This document shows, one piece after another, positions 45,019 to 52,987 of a DNA stretch of 64,000 bases. How positions within the stretch are numbered: position 1 is the first letter of the stretch; each line of letters begins with the position of its first letter. This DNA is from Streptomyces sp. Ag109_O5-10 (GTDB lineage Bacteria; Actinomycetota; Actinomycetes; Streptomycetales; Streptomycetaceae). The DNA lies in the NCBI RefSeq assembly GCF_900105755.1, contig NZ_FNTQ01000001.1, forward strand, positions 1,302,001-1,366,000. Reading direction: 5' to 3'. The notes beneath the pieces are model-generated. The model did not search any database and was not told the origin of the DNA. It saw nothing but the letters and a program-made list of their open reading frames with translations. The translations under genes were made by a program, and so were the position numbers.

Positions 45019-45438
45019 TCAGACCGCGGTGGCGTTGATGGTGACGGGGATGTTGCCGCGGGTGGCCTTGGAGTAGGGGCAGATCTGGTGGGCGGCCTCG
45101 GCGAGGTCGGTGGCGGTGTCCTGGTCGACGCCGCCGATCTCGAGGTCGAGGACGGCAGCGAGACTGAAGCCGTCGTCGCCGTGAGCGAGGGTGATCTTGG
45201 TGTCGATGGCGGTGCTGGTGAGTCGGATCTTGCGCTGGGTGGCGGCGAGGCGAAGAGCCCCGAGGAAGCAGGAGCCCCAGCCGGCGGCGAACAGCTGCTC
45301 GGGGTTGGTGGCGTCGCCGGCGCCACCGAGTTCCTTGGGCAGGGCGAGGGTGGCGGTCAGGAGGCCGTCGTCGGACTGGACGCGGCCGCCGTTGCGACCT
45401 TCGCCGGTGACGTTCACGGAAGCGGTGTAGTTGGCCAC
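45019..45438 (-). CDS. ohr: Organic hydroperoxide resistance peroxidase
   Basis: A protein of 139 residues from a GTG at 45438, with AAGGAGA upstream. It is an OsmC/Ohr-family member: the two redox Cys are in GWGSCFLGAL and HQICPYSKATRGNIPV, with the conserved Arg of the active site earlier (NGGRVQSDDG). Ohr reduces lipid and organic hydroperoxides using lipoyl-containing proteins as electron donors. It lies 103 bp downstream of the alpha/beta hydrolase, and the OhrR repressor is divergent from that hydrolase, so one operon controlled by OhrR is plausible. Confidence 0.95.
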   Translation of the reverse strand: MANYTASVNVTGEGRNGGRVQSDDGLLTATLALPKELGGAGDATNPEQLFAAGWGSCFLGALRLAATQRKIRLTSTAIDTKITLAHGDDGFSLAAVLDLEIGGVDQDTATDLAEAAHQICPYSKATRGNIPVTINATAV

Positions 45439-45541
45439 GGTGGTTCTCCTTCTTCTGCGGTGCGGGGGTACGACTGAGTCACGAGGGGCCCGAGGGTGTC
45501 TGTGTGCAGCGGCCGACTTCCCGGGGATGCGGGGCGGCGGT

Positions 45542-46387
45542 TCAGCGCGTGGCGGTGCGGGCAGCCTGTTCGATGACGCGGGTGACGGTGCCGGGGCGCG
45601 AGACCGAGACAGCGTGGGACGCGGCGATCTCGGTGGTGTGGGAGTGGGCGCGCTTGGCCATGAAGCGCTGAGCGGCGGGCGGGATGTTCTTGTCGTTAGT
45701 GGTGATCAGGTCCCAGGAGGGGATGGTCTTCCAGGCGGTCTCGGTGGCCTTTTCCTCCAGGGCGGAGGAGGCGACGGGGCGCTGGGTGGCGGCCATCAGG
45801 TCGGTGACGGGGGTGGGGACGTCGGCGGCGAACTGGTCGTGGAACTTGTCGGCCTTGATGTAGAGGTCGGTTCCGGTGCCGCCGCCGGGGAGCGGGAAGG
45901 GCACGGCGTCGAGGGTCGGGCCGAGGGTGCTGCCGGGGTACTTGTTGGACAGCTCCAGTGCGCTCTCGCCCTTGTCGGGGGCGAAGGCCGCTATGTAGAC
46001 GAGGGCCTTGACGTTGGGGTTGCCGGCGGCGGCCTGGGTGATCACGGCGCCGCCGTAGGAGTGGCCGGCCAGCACGATCGGGCCCTTGACGCTCTTGAGG
46101 TAGCTGTTGAGGTAGTCGGCGTCGCTCGCCAGGCCGCGCAGCGGGTTGGCGGGGGCGACCACGCGGTAGCCGTCGTGCTGGAGGCGCTTGACGACGCCGT
46201 TCCAGCTGGAGGAGTCGGCGAACGCGCCGTGGACCAGGACCACCGTGGGCTTCGTGTCCGGCGTGTGGTGTGCGCCGGTGGCGTCCGCAGGGGCGGTGAC
46301 CGCCAGGGCCAGGGCCGCCGCTGCGGCGGCGGCGCCGAGGACGGCGACACGCTTGCGGGTGGGGCGGAGGGCGGTCGTGAGCTTCAT
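45542..46387 (-). CDS. Secreted alpha/beta hydrolase
   Basis: A protein of 281 residues. A long Ala-rich signal peptide (AVLGAAAAAAALALAVTAPADA) precedes the fold. The oxyanion strand is VVLVHGAFADSSSW, the nucleophile GHSYGGAV and the His near the C-terminus in ASHAVSVSRPGTV. It has AAFAPDKGES and a conserved Asp-rich region typical of EstA/epoxide-hydrolase-like secreted enzymes of actinobacteria. The ATG has AAGGGGA upstream. It is divergent from ohrR, with two OhrR-type operators between, so it may be part of the peroxide response. The substrate is unknown. Confidence 0.85.
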   Translation of the reverse strand: MKLTTALRPTRKRVAVLGAAAAAAALALAVTAPADATGAHHTPDTKPTVVLVHGAFADSSSWNGVVKRLQHDGYRVVAPANPLRGLASDADYLNSYLKSVKGPIVLAGHSYGGAVITQAAAGNPNVKALVYIAAFAPDKGESALELSNKYPGSTLGPTLDAVPFPLPGGGTGTDLYIKADKFHDQFAADVPTPVTDLMAATQRPVASSALEEKATETAWKTIPSWDLITTNDKNIPPAAQRFMAKRAHSHTTEIAASHAVSVSRPGTVTRVIEQAARTATR

Positions 46388-46483
46388 GGCGATTCCCCTT
46401 CAGGTATGCGCTGATTCCGGTCGGCCGGCCGCTTCGGGCGTTGCCGTCCTTGCCGACACGGAGAAACCTAGCGAACACTTCTA

Positions 46484-46508
46484 TTGTGCACAAGTTAGTT
46501 GTGCACAA
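46484..46508. promoter_or_regulatory. Two OhrR-type operators
   Basis: The 10-bp palindrome TTGTGCACAA occurs at 46484-46493 and again at 46499-46508, with a 5-bp spacer. It lies between the divergent hydrolase and ohrR starts. Tandem identical palindromes 15 bp apart fit two MarR dimers. Confidence 0.85.
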
Positions 46509-46596
46509 TCCTTTTGCTTCGCCTGGTGATGGGAGAGTGGTACGGGTGCCCTCCACGTGCACACGCCGACCGACCGCGAAGTGAGAGGAACGGACC

Positions 46597-47094
46597 ATGA
46601 GGGACGACCAGGACACGCCCCAGCCGGAGCCGGTTCTCCCACCGCCATTGCTGGACGACCATCTGTGCTTCTCGCTGTACGCGGCTTCCCGCGCGATCAC
46701 CGGGGCCTACCGGCCGCTCCTGGACCCCCTCGGCCTGACCTACCCGCAGTACCTGACCCTGGTCGCCCTCGGGGAACACGGCGCCATGACGGTGAAAGAC
46801 CTGGTCGCCACCTTGCAGCTGGACTACGGCACCGTCACCCCGCTGATCAAACGCCTCGAGACGAACGGCCTGCTCGCCCGCACACGCCGCACCGACGACG
46901 AACGCGTCGTCGAAGTCGCCCTCACCCCGCAGGGCAGCGCCATGCACCGGCACATCGCGAGCATCCCGCCCGTCATCGGCGACGCCATCGGGCTCACCCC
47001 CGCCGAGATCACCCATACCCAGGATCTCGTCCGGCGGCTGACGGCCAACCTCCACCGCCACACCACCGGCACCTCGCCCGCCGGAACGCCCTGA
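46597..47094 (+). CDS. ohrR: OhrR-type MarR-family redox regulator
   Basis: A protein of 165 residues from an ATG with GAGAGGAA upstream. The winged helix is MTVKDLVATLQLDYGTVTPLIKRLE with the wing TRRTDDERVVEVALT. The Cys in DDHLCFSLYAASR (near residue 24) matches the reactive Cys of OhrR, which is oxidised by organic peroxides to release DNA. It has one Cys, as in the 1-Cys subgroup. The two operators in front of the divergent hydrolase and the nearby ohr gene support this. Confidence 0.92.
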   Translation: MRDDQDTPQPEPVLPPPLLDDHLCFSLYAASRAITGAYRPLLDPLGLTYPQYLTLVALGEHGAMTVKDLVATLQLDYGTVTPLIKRLETNGLLARTRRTDDERVVEVALTPQGSAMHRHIASIPPVIGDAIGLTPAEITHTQDLVRRLTANLHRHTTGTSPAGTP

Positions 47095-47403
47095 GCGGGC
47101 GGGCCGGACAGCACTGCCGCCTCCTGACAGCCCGCGGCCCCACGCATGGAGCCCCAGAGAGGCAGACACGTTGTCTGCACTTGGCTATGAGCGGGCACCC
47201 AAGTCGAAATGCACTACAGCAGCCACGTGTCGCGCGCCCACGTGATGGGCCGGCGCCTTCGGCCGACTGAGAGCCTTGCGGGTGTACGGAGAGTTGCCCT
47301 GCGCGGCTGCTCCGGTTCGACTCCCCCACCGGCTCCATGACCTCTCGACGAGTAAGTCCTATGTCGGGCCTGGGGAAAGACCGAGGGTCTCGTTGATCTG
47401 TTT
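47095..47403. other. Intergenic DNA in front of the IS982 fragment
   Basis: No gene is supported. A segment at 47311-47337 (GGTTCGACTCC with a final GGCTCCA) resembles the 3' end of a tRNA but cannot fold as a T-arm. DNA from about 47344 looks like the left end of an IS982 element. Confidence 0.4.
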
Positions 47404-47679
47404 GTGACGACAGACCTCGAGACCCTCTTGACCGCACTCTACGTGAAGGTCGACGACGAGATCGGAGGAATACGGTGGTTGGGGCGCCCGCCGTTGCTCA
47501 GCGACTCCGAACTGGTCTGCCTGGCGGTCGCCCAGGCCCTGCTGGGCCACCGCTCCGAGGCCCGGTGGCTACGCTTCGCTCGCAGGCACCTGGCCGACAT
47601 GTTCCCGTATCTGCCCCAGCAGTCCGGCTACAACAAACGGCTGCGGGCGGCGCTTCCGCTGGTCAAGCGCGTCATCCGG
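47404..47679 (+). pseudogene. IS982-family transposase, N-terminal fragment
   Basis: The reading frame starts with VTTDLETLLTALYVKVDDEI and continues through GRPPLLSDSELVCLAVAQAL, SEARWLRFARRHL, and FPYLPQQSGYNKRLRAALPL, matching the first ~90 residues of IS982-family transposases. Homology ends at KRVIR near 47679, where the catalytic DDE part should begin. There the sequence joins a hydrolase fragment in a different frame. The element is thus truncated and immobile. Confidence 0.82.
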
Positions 47680-47998
47680 CGCCGATGCCGAACGCTACGT
47701 CGCCGACTACACCCAGCCGGGAGCCATGCGGGCGGGCCTCGAACTGTTCAGGGCCTTCGAGAAGGACGCGGAAGACAACCGGCGCGTCCTGGCGGAAAAG
47801 GGCAAGCTCAAGATGCCCGTCCTCGGACTCGGCGGGACCGCCAGCTTCTTCCTGCCCATCGCCGAGAAAATGCTCTCGGAGGTCGCCGAGCACGTCACCG
47901 TCAGGCCCGTCGAGGATTCGGGCCACTGGATGGCCGAGGAGCAGCCGGAGAGGCTTCTGCAACGCCTGCGCGAATGGTTCCACGAGACCGGGGCCTGA
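47680..47998 (+). pseudogene. 3' fragment of an alpha/beta hydrolase
   Basis: From about 47680, in the frame of the ATG at 47726, the peptide ADAERYVADYTQPGAMRAG begins, then LELFRAFEKDAEDNRRVLAE and VRPVEDSGHWMAEEQPERLL. This is the C-terminal ~105 residues of an epoxide-hydrolase-like protein, including the catalytic His in GHW. The nucleophile half is missing; the breakpoint is the junction with the IS982 fragment. It cannot be an active enzyme. Confidence 0.78.
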
Positions 47999-48045
47999 CA
48001 CACGCCCCCGGCCGGTGTGTGCGGGCGCTCGTTCGGGGATGGGAT

Positions 48046-49287
48046 CTACCCGAGCGCCGACCCGGCCTCCCACTGTCGCCATGACATGTTCCAGCCGTTG
48101 AGGCCATTGTCGGGAGCGATGGTGTGGTCGTGGGAGTGCTCGACGACGACCACGTCGCCGATGAGCGAGTTGTCGTAGAACCAGGCGGCGTCCTGGGTGG
48201 GGTCGCCGCCGCCGCGGACGTCGTTCAGGCCCACGCAGCCGTGACTCACGTCGGAGTGCCCGAAGACGGAATCGGGGGCCCAGTAGTTGCCGTGGATGAA
48301 GGTGCCGGAGGTGGACAGGCGCATGGCATGCGGGACATCCGGTATGTCGTATTCTCCGGCGTATCCCACGGTCGCGCCGTCCATCCGCGTGGATCTGAGC
48401 TTCTCGGATATCACCATCTGCCCGTTGTAGGTGGTGCGGCCGGGCGCTCCGGAGGTGATCGGGACGGTACGGACCGTCCGGCCGTCACGGACGACGCGCA
48501 TCGTGTGCGAGGCGGCGTCGACGGTGGAGACCTGCCGCCGGCCGATGGTGAAACGGACGGTCTTGTCCTGGGTGCCGTATGCGTCTGCGGCGCCCTTCAC
48601 GCCGTTGAGGTGCAGGCTCAGGGTGACGCGGGTGTGCGCCTTCCAGAACGTCTGCGGGCGCAGGTCCAGGCGCTGGTCGCCGAACCAGTGGCCGACAACG
48701 GGCTGACCGCTGTCGTCGGTGACGCGTATGCCGCGTTCGACGGCCTTCTTGTCGGCGACCGGTCTGTTGAAGGACACCGACACGGGCATGCCGACACCGA
48801 CGGTCGATCCGTCCTCGGGGGTGAACACACCGATCAGGCGCTGGTCCTTCGCGAGTGTGGTGAAGGACAGCTGTCTCGTCCGGGTACGGCCCGCGTCGTC
48901 CGAGGCTCGCACCACCAGACGGTACGTGGTGCCGTGCGCGAGATCGGCATCGGGAGACCAGTGGCGGTGGTCGGCGGTCACGGTTCCCCGTACGGGTTGT
49001 CCCTGGCCGGTGGTGAGGGTGACCGACGAGATCTTCCCGCCGACGACTTCGACGTCGCCCGCGCTGCCGGAAGACGCGTGCTGCTCGCCGTCGGCAGCGC
49101 CGGTGGTGAGCCGGAAGGCGGTTGCGGCCCGCTGCCCGGAATGCGGTGTTCCCTGCGCTGTGGGCGCGGTACCGGAGTCCGGACCCGCACAAGCGCCGAG
49201 GACCGACGCCCCGGCTGCCACGAGAGTGATCACGGTGAGACGGGAGAGGGAGGACACGATTGCTCCTGTGGACCTGGGGATCGTCAT
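48046..49287 (-). CDS. Lipoprotein L,D-transpeptidase (YkuD) with Ig-like domains
   Basis: A protein of 413 residues. The N-terminus has a lipobox (ASVLGAC) after a signal peptide. Residues ~60-250 form two Ig-like domains of the actinobacterial Ldt type. The YkuD catalytic domain follows, with FIHGNYWAPDSVFGHSDVSHGCVGLN: the Cys in SHGC is the nucleophile and the His residues are conserved. It makes 3-3 crosslinks in peptidoglycan or attaches proteins to it. Its ATG overlaps the stop of the second Ldt gene as ATGA, so the two are co-expressed. Confidence 0.92.
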   Translation of the reverse strand: MTIPRSTGAIVSSLSRLTVITLVAAGASVLGACAGPDSGTAPTAQGTPHSGQRAATAFRLTTGAADGEQHASSGSAGDVEVVGGKISSVTLTTGQGQPVRGTVTADHRHWSPDADLAHGTTYRLVVRASDDAGRTRTRQLSFTTLAKDQRLIGVFTPEDGSTVGVGMPVSVSFNRPVADKKAVERGIRVTDDSGQPVVGHWFGDQRLDLRPQTFWKAHTRVTLSLHLNGVKGAADAYGTQDKTVRFTIGRRQVSTVDAASHTMRVVRDGRTVRTVPITSGAPGRTTYNGQMVISEKLRSTRMDGATVGYAGEYDIPDVPHAMRLSTSGTFIHGNYWAPDSVFGHSDVSHGCVGLNDVRGGGDPTQDAAWFYDNSLIGDVVVVEHSHDHTIAPDNGLNGWNMSWRQWEAGSALG

Positions 49288-50072
49288 CGTGCGAGGGAGG
49301 CCGCGTCACCCATGACCACGACAGGGTGGTCGACGGGATCCAGCGTGCGCAGCAGTTGCTTCATGTGGGCCTTGGAGATGCTGACGCAGGCGTGTGTGGG
49401 GCCGCCGTGGTCGACGTGGATCCAGATGCCCCCGCCCCGGTTCTCGCCCAGGGGCTCGGTGCCGTCCATCGGTGATGTGCCGGGCAGGCGGTTGTAGTTG
49501 ATGGCGATGACGTAGTCGAAGACTCCGTGGAGTGACTCGCCCTCCAGGCCGACGTCGTTGGTGTAGAAGGCGCCCGACTGGTGATACGGCAGTTTGCTGC
49601 CGGGGTCGGCGAGGCGGCCGCCGGCGTCGGTGAGACCGAACACCCCTATGGGGCTGTGCAGATCACCCGCGTAGTGTTCGTCGGTCCAGCCCTTGTAGCC
49701 GTTGTGCGCGGCCCACACCGCCCCGGGACGCCACCCGCCGTCGACACGTTGCCAGAGTACGACCTTCGCGGACGCTGAGGTCTTCCCCGTTCCCGTGACG
49801 AGAAGTACCTGCCGCGTGTTCCGCGGGACTTGGGCCGAGGTCTTGGGGCCGAGTCCGGGCAGTTGGGCGGGGAACTCCGGTCGCGGCTGAACCGTCGCCC
49901 GTGGTGTGGCGGGAGTGGGCACCGGCGGCTTGGCTGCGGCGCCGTGGGCGACTGAGGCCTTGCCGGAGTTCAGGGTAGGGCTTTCATCGGTTATGTGCTG
50001 ATACGCAGTGATGCCCAGCGTGGAGACGATGGCCACTGCGGTCACCGAGAGGGCAGTTCTGGGCAGATACAT
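49284..50072 (-). CDS. Second L,D-transpeptidase-like (YkuD) protein
   Basis: A protein of 262 residues from the ATG at 50072, with GAGGAAG about 10 bp upstream. A signal-anchor helix (TALSVTAVAIVSTLGITAY) is followed by a Pro/Ala-rich linker. The catalytic part has WIHVDHGGPTHACVSISKAH, in which the Cys lies in THACVSI instead of the usual HGC. It is a shorter, less typical YkuD type. Its stop overlaps the start of the lipoprotein Ldt gene by four bases. Function as an active transpeptidase is probable but not certain. Confidence 0.83.
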   Translation of the reverse strand: MYLPRTALSVTAVAIVSTLGITAYQHITDESPTLNSGKASVAHGAAAKPPVPTPATPRATVQPRPEFPAQLPGLGPKTSAQVPRNTRQVLLVTGTGKTSASAKVVLWQRVDGGWRPGAVWAAHNGYKGWTDEHYAGDLHSPIGVFGLTDAGGRLADPGSKLPYHQSGAFYTNDVGLEGESLHGVFDYVIAINYNRLPGTSPMDGTEPLGENRGGGIWIHVDHGGPTHACVSISKAHMKQLLRTLDPVDHPVVVMGDAASLAR

Positions 50073-50387
50073 AAGTGCGGGCTTCCTCAAGAGGATGGGA
50101 GAACGTGTCGCAGAATCTCGACCGCGGAGACGGTTCGGCAGCCGGATGGCCCGGCAGGCTTCAACGCGGTTCGGACGGCGCTCCGGGCCGCCTACGACCA
50201 GACCGAGGCCGTTCGTCGCGGGGCAACGGGTTGGCCGGGGCATGGCTGTGCCCCGGCCGGCTGCCGTGTCACACAGGCGGCCGGGCGCGCGTCGGTGGTG
50301 CGGGATGCGCCGTGGTGCGGGATGCGCCGTGGGCGGGCCGGTCTGCCCACGGCGTGCTCCCGGTCGGGCTGTTCGGTCGGTTCCGGC

Positions 50388-51620
50388 TCAGCTCCGGGCG
50401 TTCTTCGGCACGGTGATCTGCTGCTCGCCCCAGCCCATCCGCGTCGTCGCCTCGTCGCCGACCGTCGTACCGGCCTTGAGACCTGCCTTCTCGGCCCGGG
50501 CGGAGGGTTCGAGCAGCAGCGTCTGGTCACTGAGCATCGAGCCGGTGGACGGGTCGACGACCAGCCGCTCCCTGGTGGTCCCCAGTGGTGTCGGGTAGGC
50601 CTTGGGGAACTCGACCGCGACGCCTTCGCGGCCCAGTGGGTCGGTGACGTGCCCGACCACCCGGACCCCGGGCAGGCCGGCCATCACACGGTAGGCCGCC
50701 GCCCGTACAGCGGGCTTCACGGGCATCGTGATGAGGTTGCCCGCCTGACGCAGCATCCAGGCGCTGCGGCCCGCCGCACCGCCCTCGGCCCCGCTGTCCT
50801 GCGCGTACAGCGTCTCCAGGTGGCGGCGCAGCCCGGCGGTGGTGGAGGGCAGCGCACGCAGGTCCTGGTAGGAGACGTTGTTCGGGCCGACGGCGTAGAT
50901 CTTGTCGTCGACGCTCGTCCGCATGAGCGTCGGGTGCCCGGGCCCGACGGTGTACGCGATCTTGGCCGTCCCGGAGGTGATCCCGATCTCGGCTACGACC
51001 GTGCGGGGTGAGCCGGCGGCCTTCCAGCGTTCCCTGTCCGCCGCTGTCATGGGCTCGGTCACGGAGTTCTCCCCGGTGACCATCAGGCTGTTCGTGCCGG
51101 GCCGTACGCCCACCGACCACTGGTCGGTCCCTGTTCTGCTCACGGCGATGAGCCGCCCGTTCGCCTCGGCGACGTCCACGTGCCGCGACCGCGTGGTGGT
51201 CTGCCAGTACGTCCCCCCGGCGGGCGACGCTTCCGCGTGCGTGGCCGCGCTGAGCAGTTCGATGTGGCCGTCGACACGGATGTCCGCCCCTGGGGCGGGC
51301 GTCCGTGACGGAGCCGACGACCGCGCCTGGGCGGCCGGCCGGTCGGCCGGCCCCTGCCGGTCGACCGCGCCCACGATCACCACCGCGGATGCCGCCACGG
51401 CGGTCAGGGCCACCGCCCCCAGCGGGCGGAAACCGCTCCTGCGGCGCGCTTCGGTGAGGTTCGCCGCGTGGATGTCCGTCGACTCGGCGACGATGCGCGC
51501 GAAATCCTGCCGCTGCCGCGCCGAGTCCGCCAGCAAGGACGGATTCAGGTCGTCGGGCCGCGCCTGCGCGAGCACCTTGATGACGTCGGGCCGCTGGGAC
51601 CGCTTGGTGGTGTCCTTCAC
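50388..51620 (-). CDS. CU044_5270-family membrane protein
   Basis: A protein of 410 residues, with a GTG start at 51620 that overlaps the ECF sigma stop (GTGA). The N-terminal ~65 residues are cytoplasmic, then one transmembrane segment (LGAVALTAVAASAVVIVGAV) and a large extracytoplasmic beta-rich part (GVRPGTNSLMVTGENSVTEP, LLEPSARAEKAGL). Proteins of this family are almost always encoded directly after an ECF sigma factor in actinobacteria, and are thought to be its regulator or envelope target. Such coupling supports that link. Confidence 0.8.
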   Translation of the reverse strand: MKDTTKRSQRPDVIKVLAQARPDDLNPSLLADSARQRQDFARIVAESTDIHAANLTEARRRSGFRPLGAVALTAVAASAVVIVGAVDRQGPADRPAAQARSSAPSRTPAPGADIRVDGHIELLSAATHAEASPAGGTYWQTTTRSRHVDVAEANGRLIAVSRTGTDQWSVGVRPGTNSLMVTGENSVTEPMTAADRERWKAAGSPRTVVAEIGITSGTAKIAYTVGPGHPTLMRTSVDDKIYAVGPNNVSYQDLRALPSTTAGLRRHLETLYAQDSGAEGGAAGRSAWMLRQAGNLITMPVKPAVRAAAYRVMAGLPGVRVVGHVTDPLGREGVAVEFPKAYPTPLGTTRERLVVDPSTGSMLSDQTLLLEPSARAEKAGLKAGTTVGDEATTRMGWGEQQITVPKNARS

Positions 51621-52188
51621 GCGGGGGCTCCTTGGTGGTGGGTGGTGGGAAGGGCGGTCTCCGGGGAAGCGGCCGACGCCGTCCCCGACGCCTGCGCCGT
51701 CTCCAGGGCCTTCTCCAGACGGCGGCGGGCCCGGTACAGGCGGACGGTCAGCGTCGCGGTGGTGCAGCCCAGAACCCGGGCGGCCTCCTTGGCGCTCAGG
51801 CCGTGCCAGGCGAGCAGGGTCAGCAGCTCCCGGTCGACCTCCGGCAGGCTCGCGAGCGCCTGCAGCGCGATGTGCCGGTCGGTGACCTCGGCCGCGACGT
51901 CACCGACGTGGGCCTCGGCGCCGCTGCTGATGCGCTGTGCCTCCTCGGTCGCGAGGAGGTACTGGTGCGCGTCCCGGCGGCGCGCAGTTCGCGCACCAGG
52001 TTGCGGGCCACGCCGAGCAGCCACGGCAGCGCCGGGTGAGGCATGTCGCCCATCCGCCGCCAGGCGACCGTGAACGTCTCACTGGTGACGTCCTCCCCCA
52101 CCTCACGTCCGACCAGACTCGTGGCATAGGCGAGGACACGCGGATGGCACTCCTCGTAGACACCCCGAAAGCGCTCAACAGGTGTCAC
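51617..52188 (-). pseudogene. ECF sigma factor with an internal frameshift
   Basis: Region 2 is read from a GTG at 52188 (GGGAGGGCGC upstream): VTPVERFRGVYEECHPRVLA, TSETFTVAWRRMGDMPHPAL and LPWLLGVARNLVREL. Region 4 is in a different frame: DRHIALQALASLPEVDRELL and LLAWHGLSAKEAARVLGCTT. The frame change falls near 51975-51985. Adding one C in the sequence just after the RELRA codons restores REL-RA-RRDAHQYLLATE. So a one-base deletion, or a sequencing error, separates the two halves. The stop overlaps the CU044_5270 start, so the operon structure is intact. Confidence 0.78.
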
Positions 52189-52987
52189 GCGCCCTCCCTC
52201 CGTCTCGGCTCTCACACCAAGCAATGCGGGAGGCGGCCCGTTTCTTACACCAGAGAGCGCCAAAACCTGCAGCTGTGACCTACGTCATGCCACACGGCGG
52301 CCGGCGGCCGTGATCCGCGTCACCACCCGTGCACATCGCGAGGGGGCTCGCCAGGACCTGTCCGGGCGATCCTGCGGCTGACACTTGTCCGGGGCTTTGC
52401 CAAGGACGTGGTGTGGGACGACCACCAGCAGGTGACCGCCAGGATTCTTCGAGCCGCTAAATGGTTGCATTCATCGCTTCCGGCCGATATTCGCCCCGCA
52501 TCGGTGGACTTTCGCCTGCAGGCCAAGGACCGGTCACCCCCCTCGGGCTCGACAGCCGCTGACGCAACCATGCGTCACGCCCTCTAGCCATACCGCCGAC
52601 CTGCAAGAATCCACCGCACACGGCGACTGGATGGCGAATTCGACCCGGATTCGCCCCCCGACCTCCGCCCCCACGACGGCGATCCAGCCTGATCTGCAGT
52701 TATGCGGAATCTGCCGCTGTACCAGCCGCATGCCGCCAAAGAAGTGCCGGAGAAGCGAGAAAGCGGACACATATCTCAACCAGGTGGTCACCGATGAACA
52801 CGCCCGAAACCGCGGGCAGACGGCATGGTTGCTGACACCCTTGCCGACGCGCAGCGGCACAGTGCCTAGCATCAGCGCTCCCACCAGGGAGTATCCAAGC
52901 ACTCTTCCGTGACACGGAAGCCGTATTGCGCCCCCGTGCGGCCGGTATCGACGATGACGCCACCACCCATCGACGGGAGCCGCAGCC
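52189..52987. other. 799-bp intergenic region upstream of vanA
   Basis: It lies between the divergent sigma and vanillate demethylase genes. Open frames on both strands are short and codon-poor. The only firm feature is the 17-bp palindrome at 52904-52920. Confidence 0.5.
52904..52920. promoter_or_regulatory. Perfect palindrome upstream of the vanillate demethylase operon
   Basis: CTTCCGTG-A-CACGGAAG (52904-52920) has eight-base arms with a single central A, 67 bp before the vanA start. It is a likely operator for a regulator of aromatic catabolism. The nearest candidate is the IclR remnant beyond vanB. Confidence 0.7.

Noticed and set aside
47311..47337. tRNA 3'-end-like sequence with TTCGACT and terminal CCA
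   Set aside because: The flanking bases cannot form a T-stem, and no anticodon or D-arm lies upstream; at most a remnant attachment site.
52264..52700. Possible degenerate coding region upstream of vanA
   Set aside because: Frames are short on both strands and no segment matches a family I recognise.
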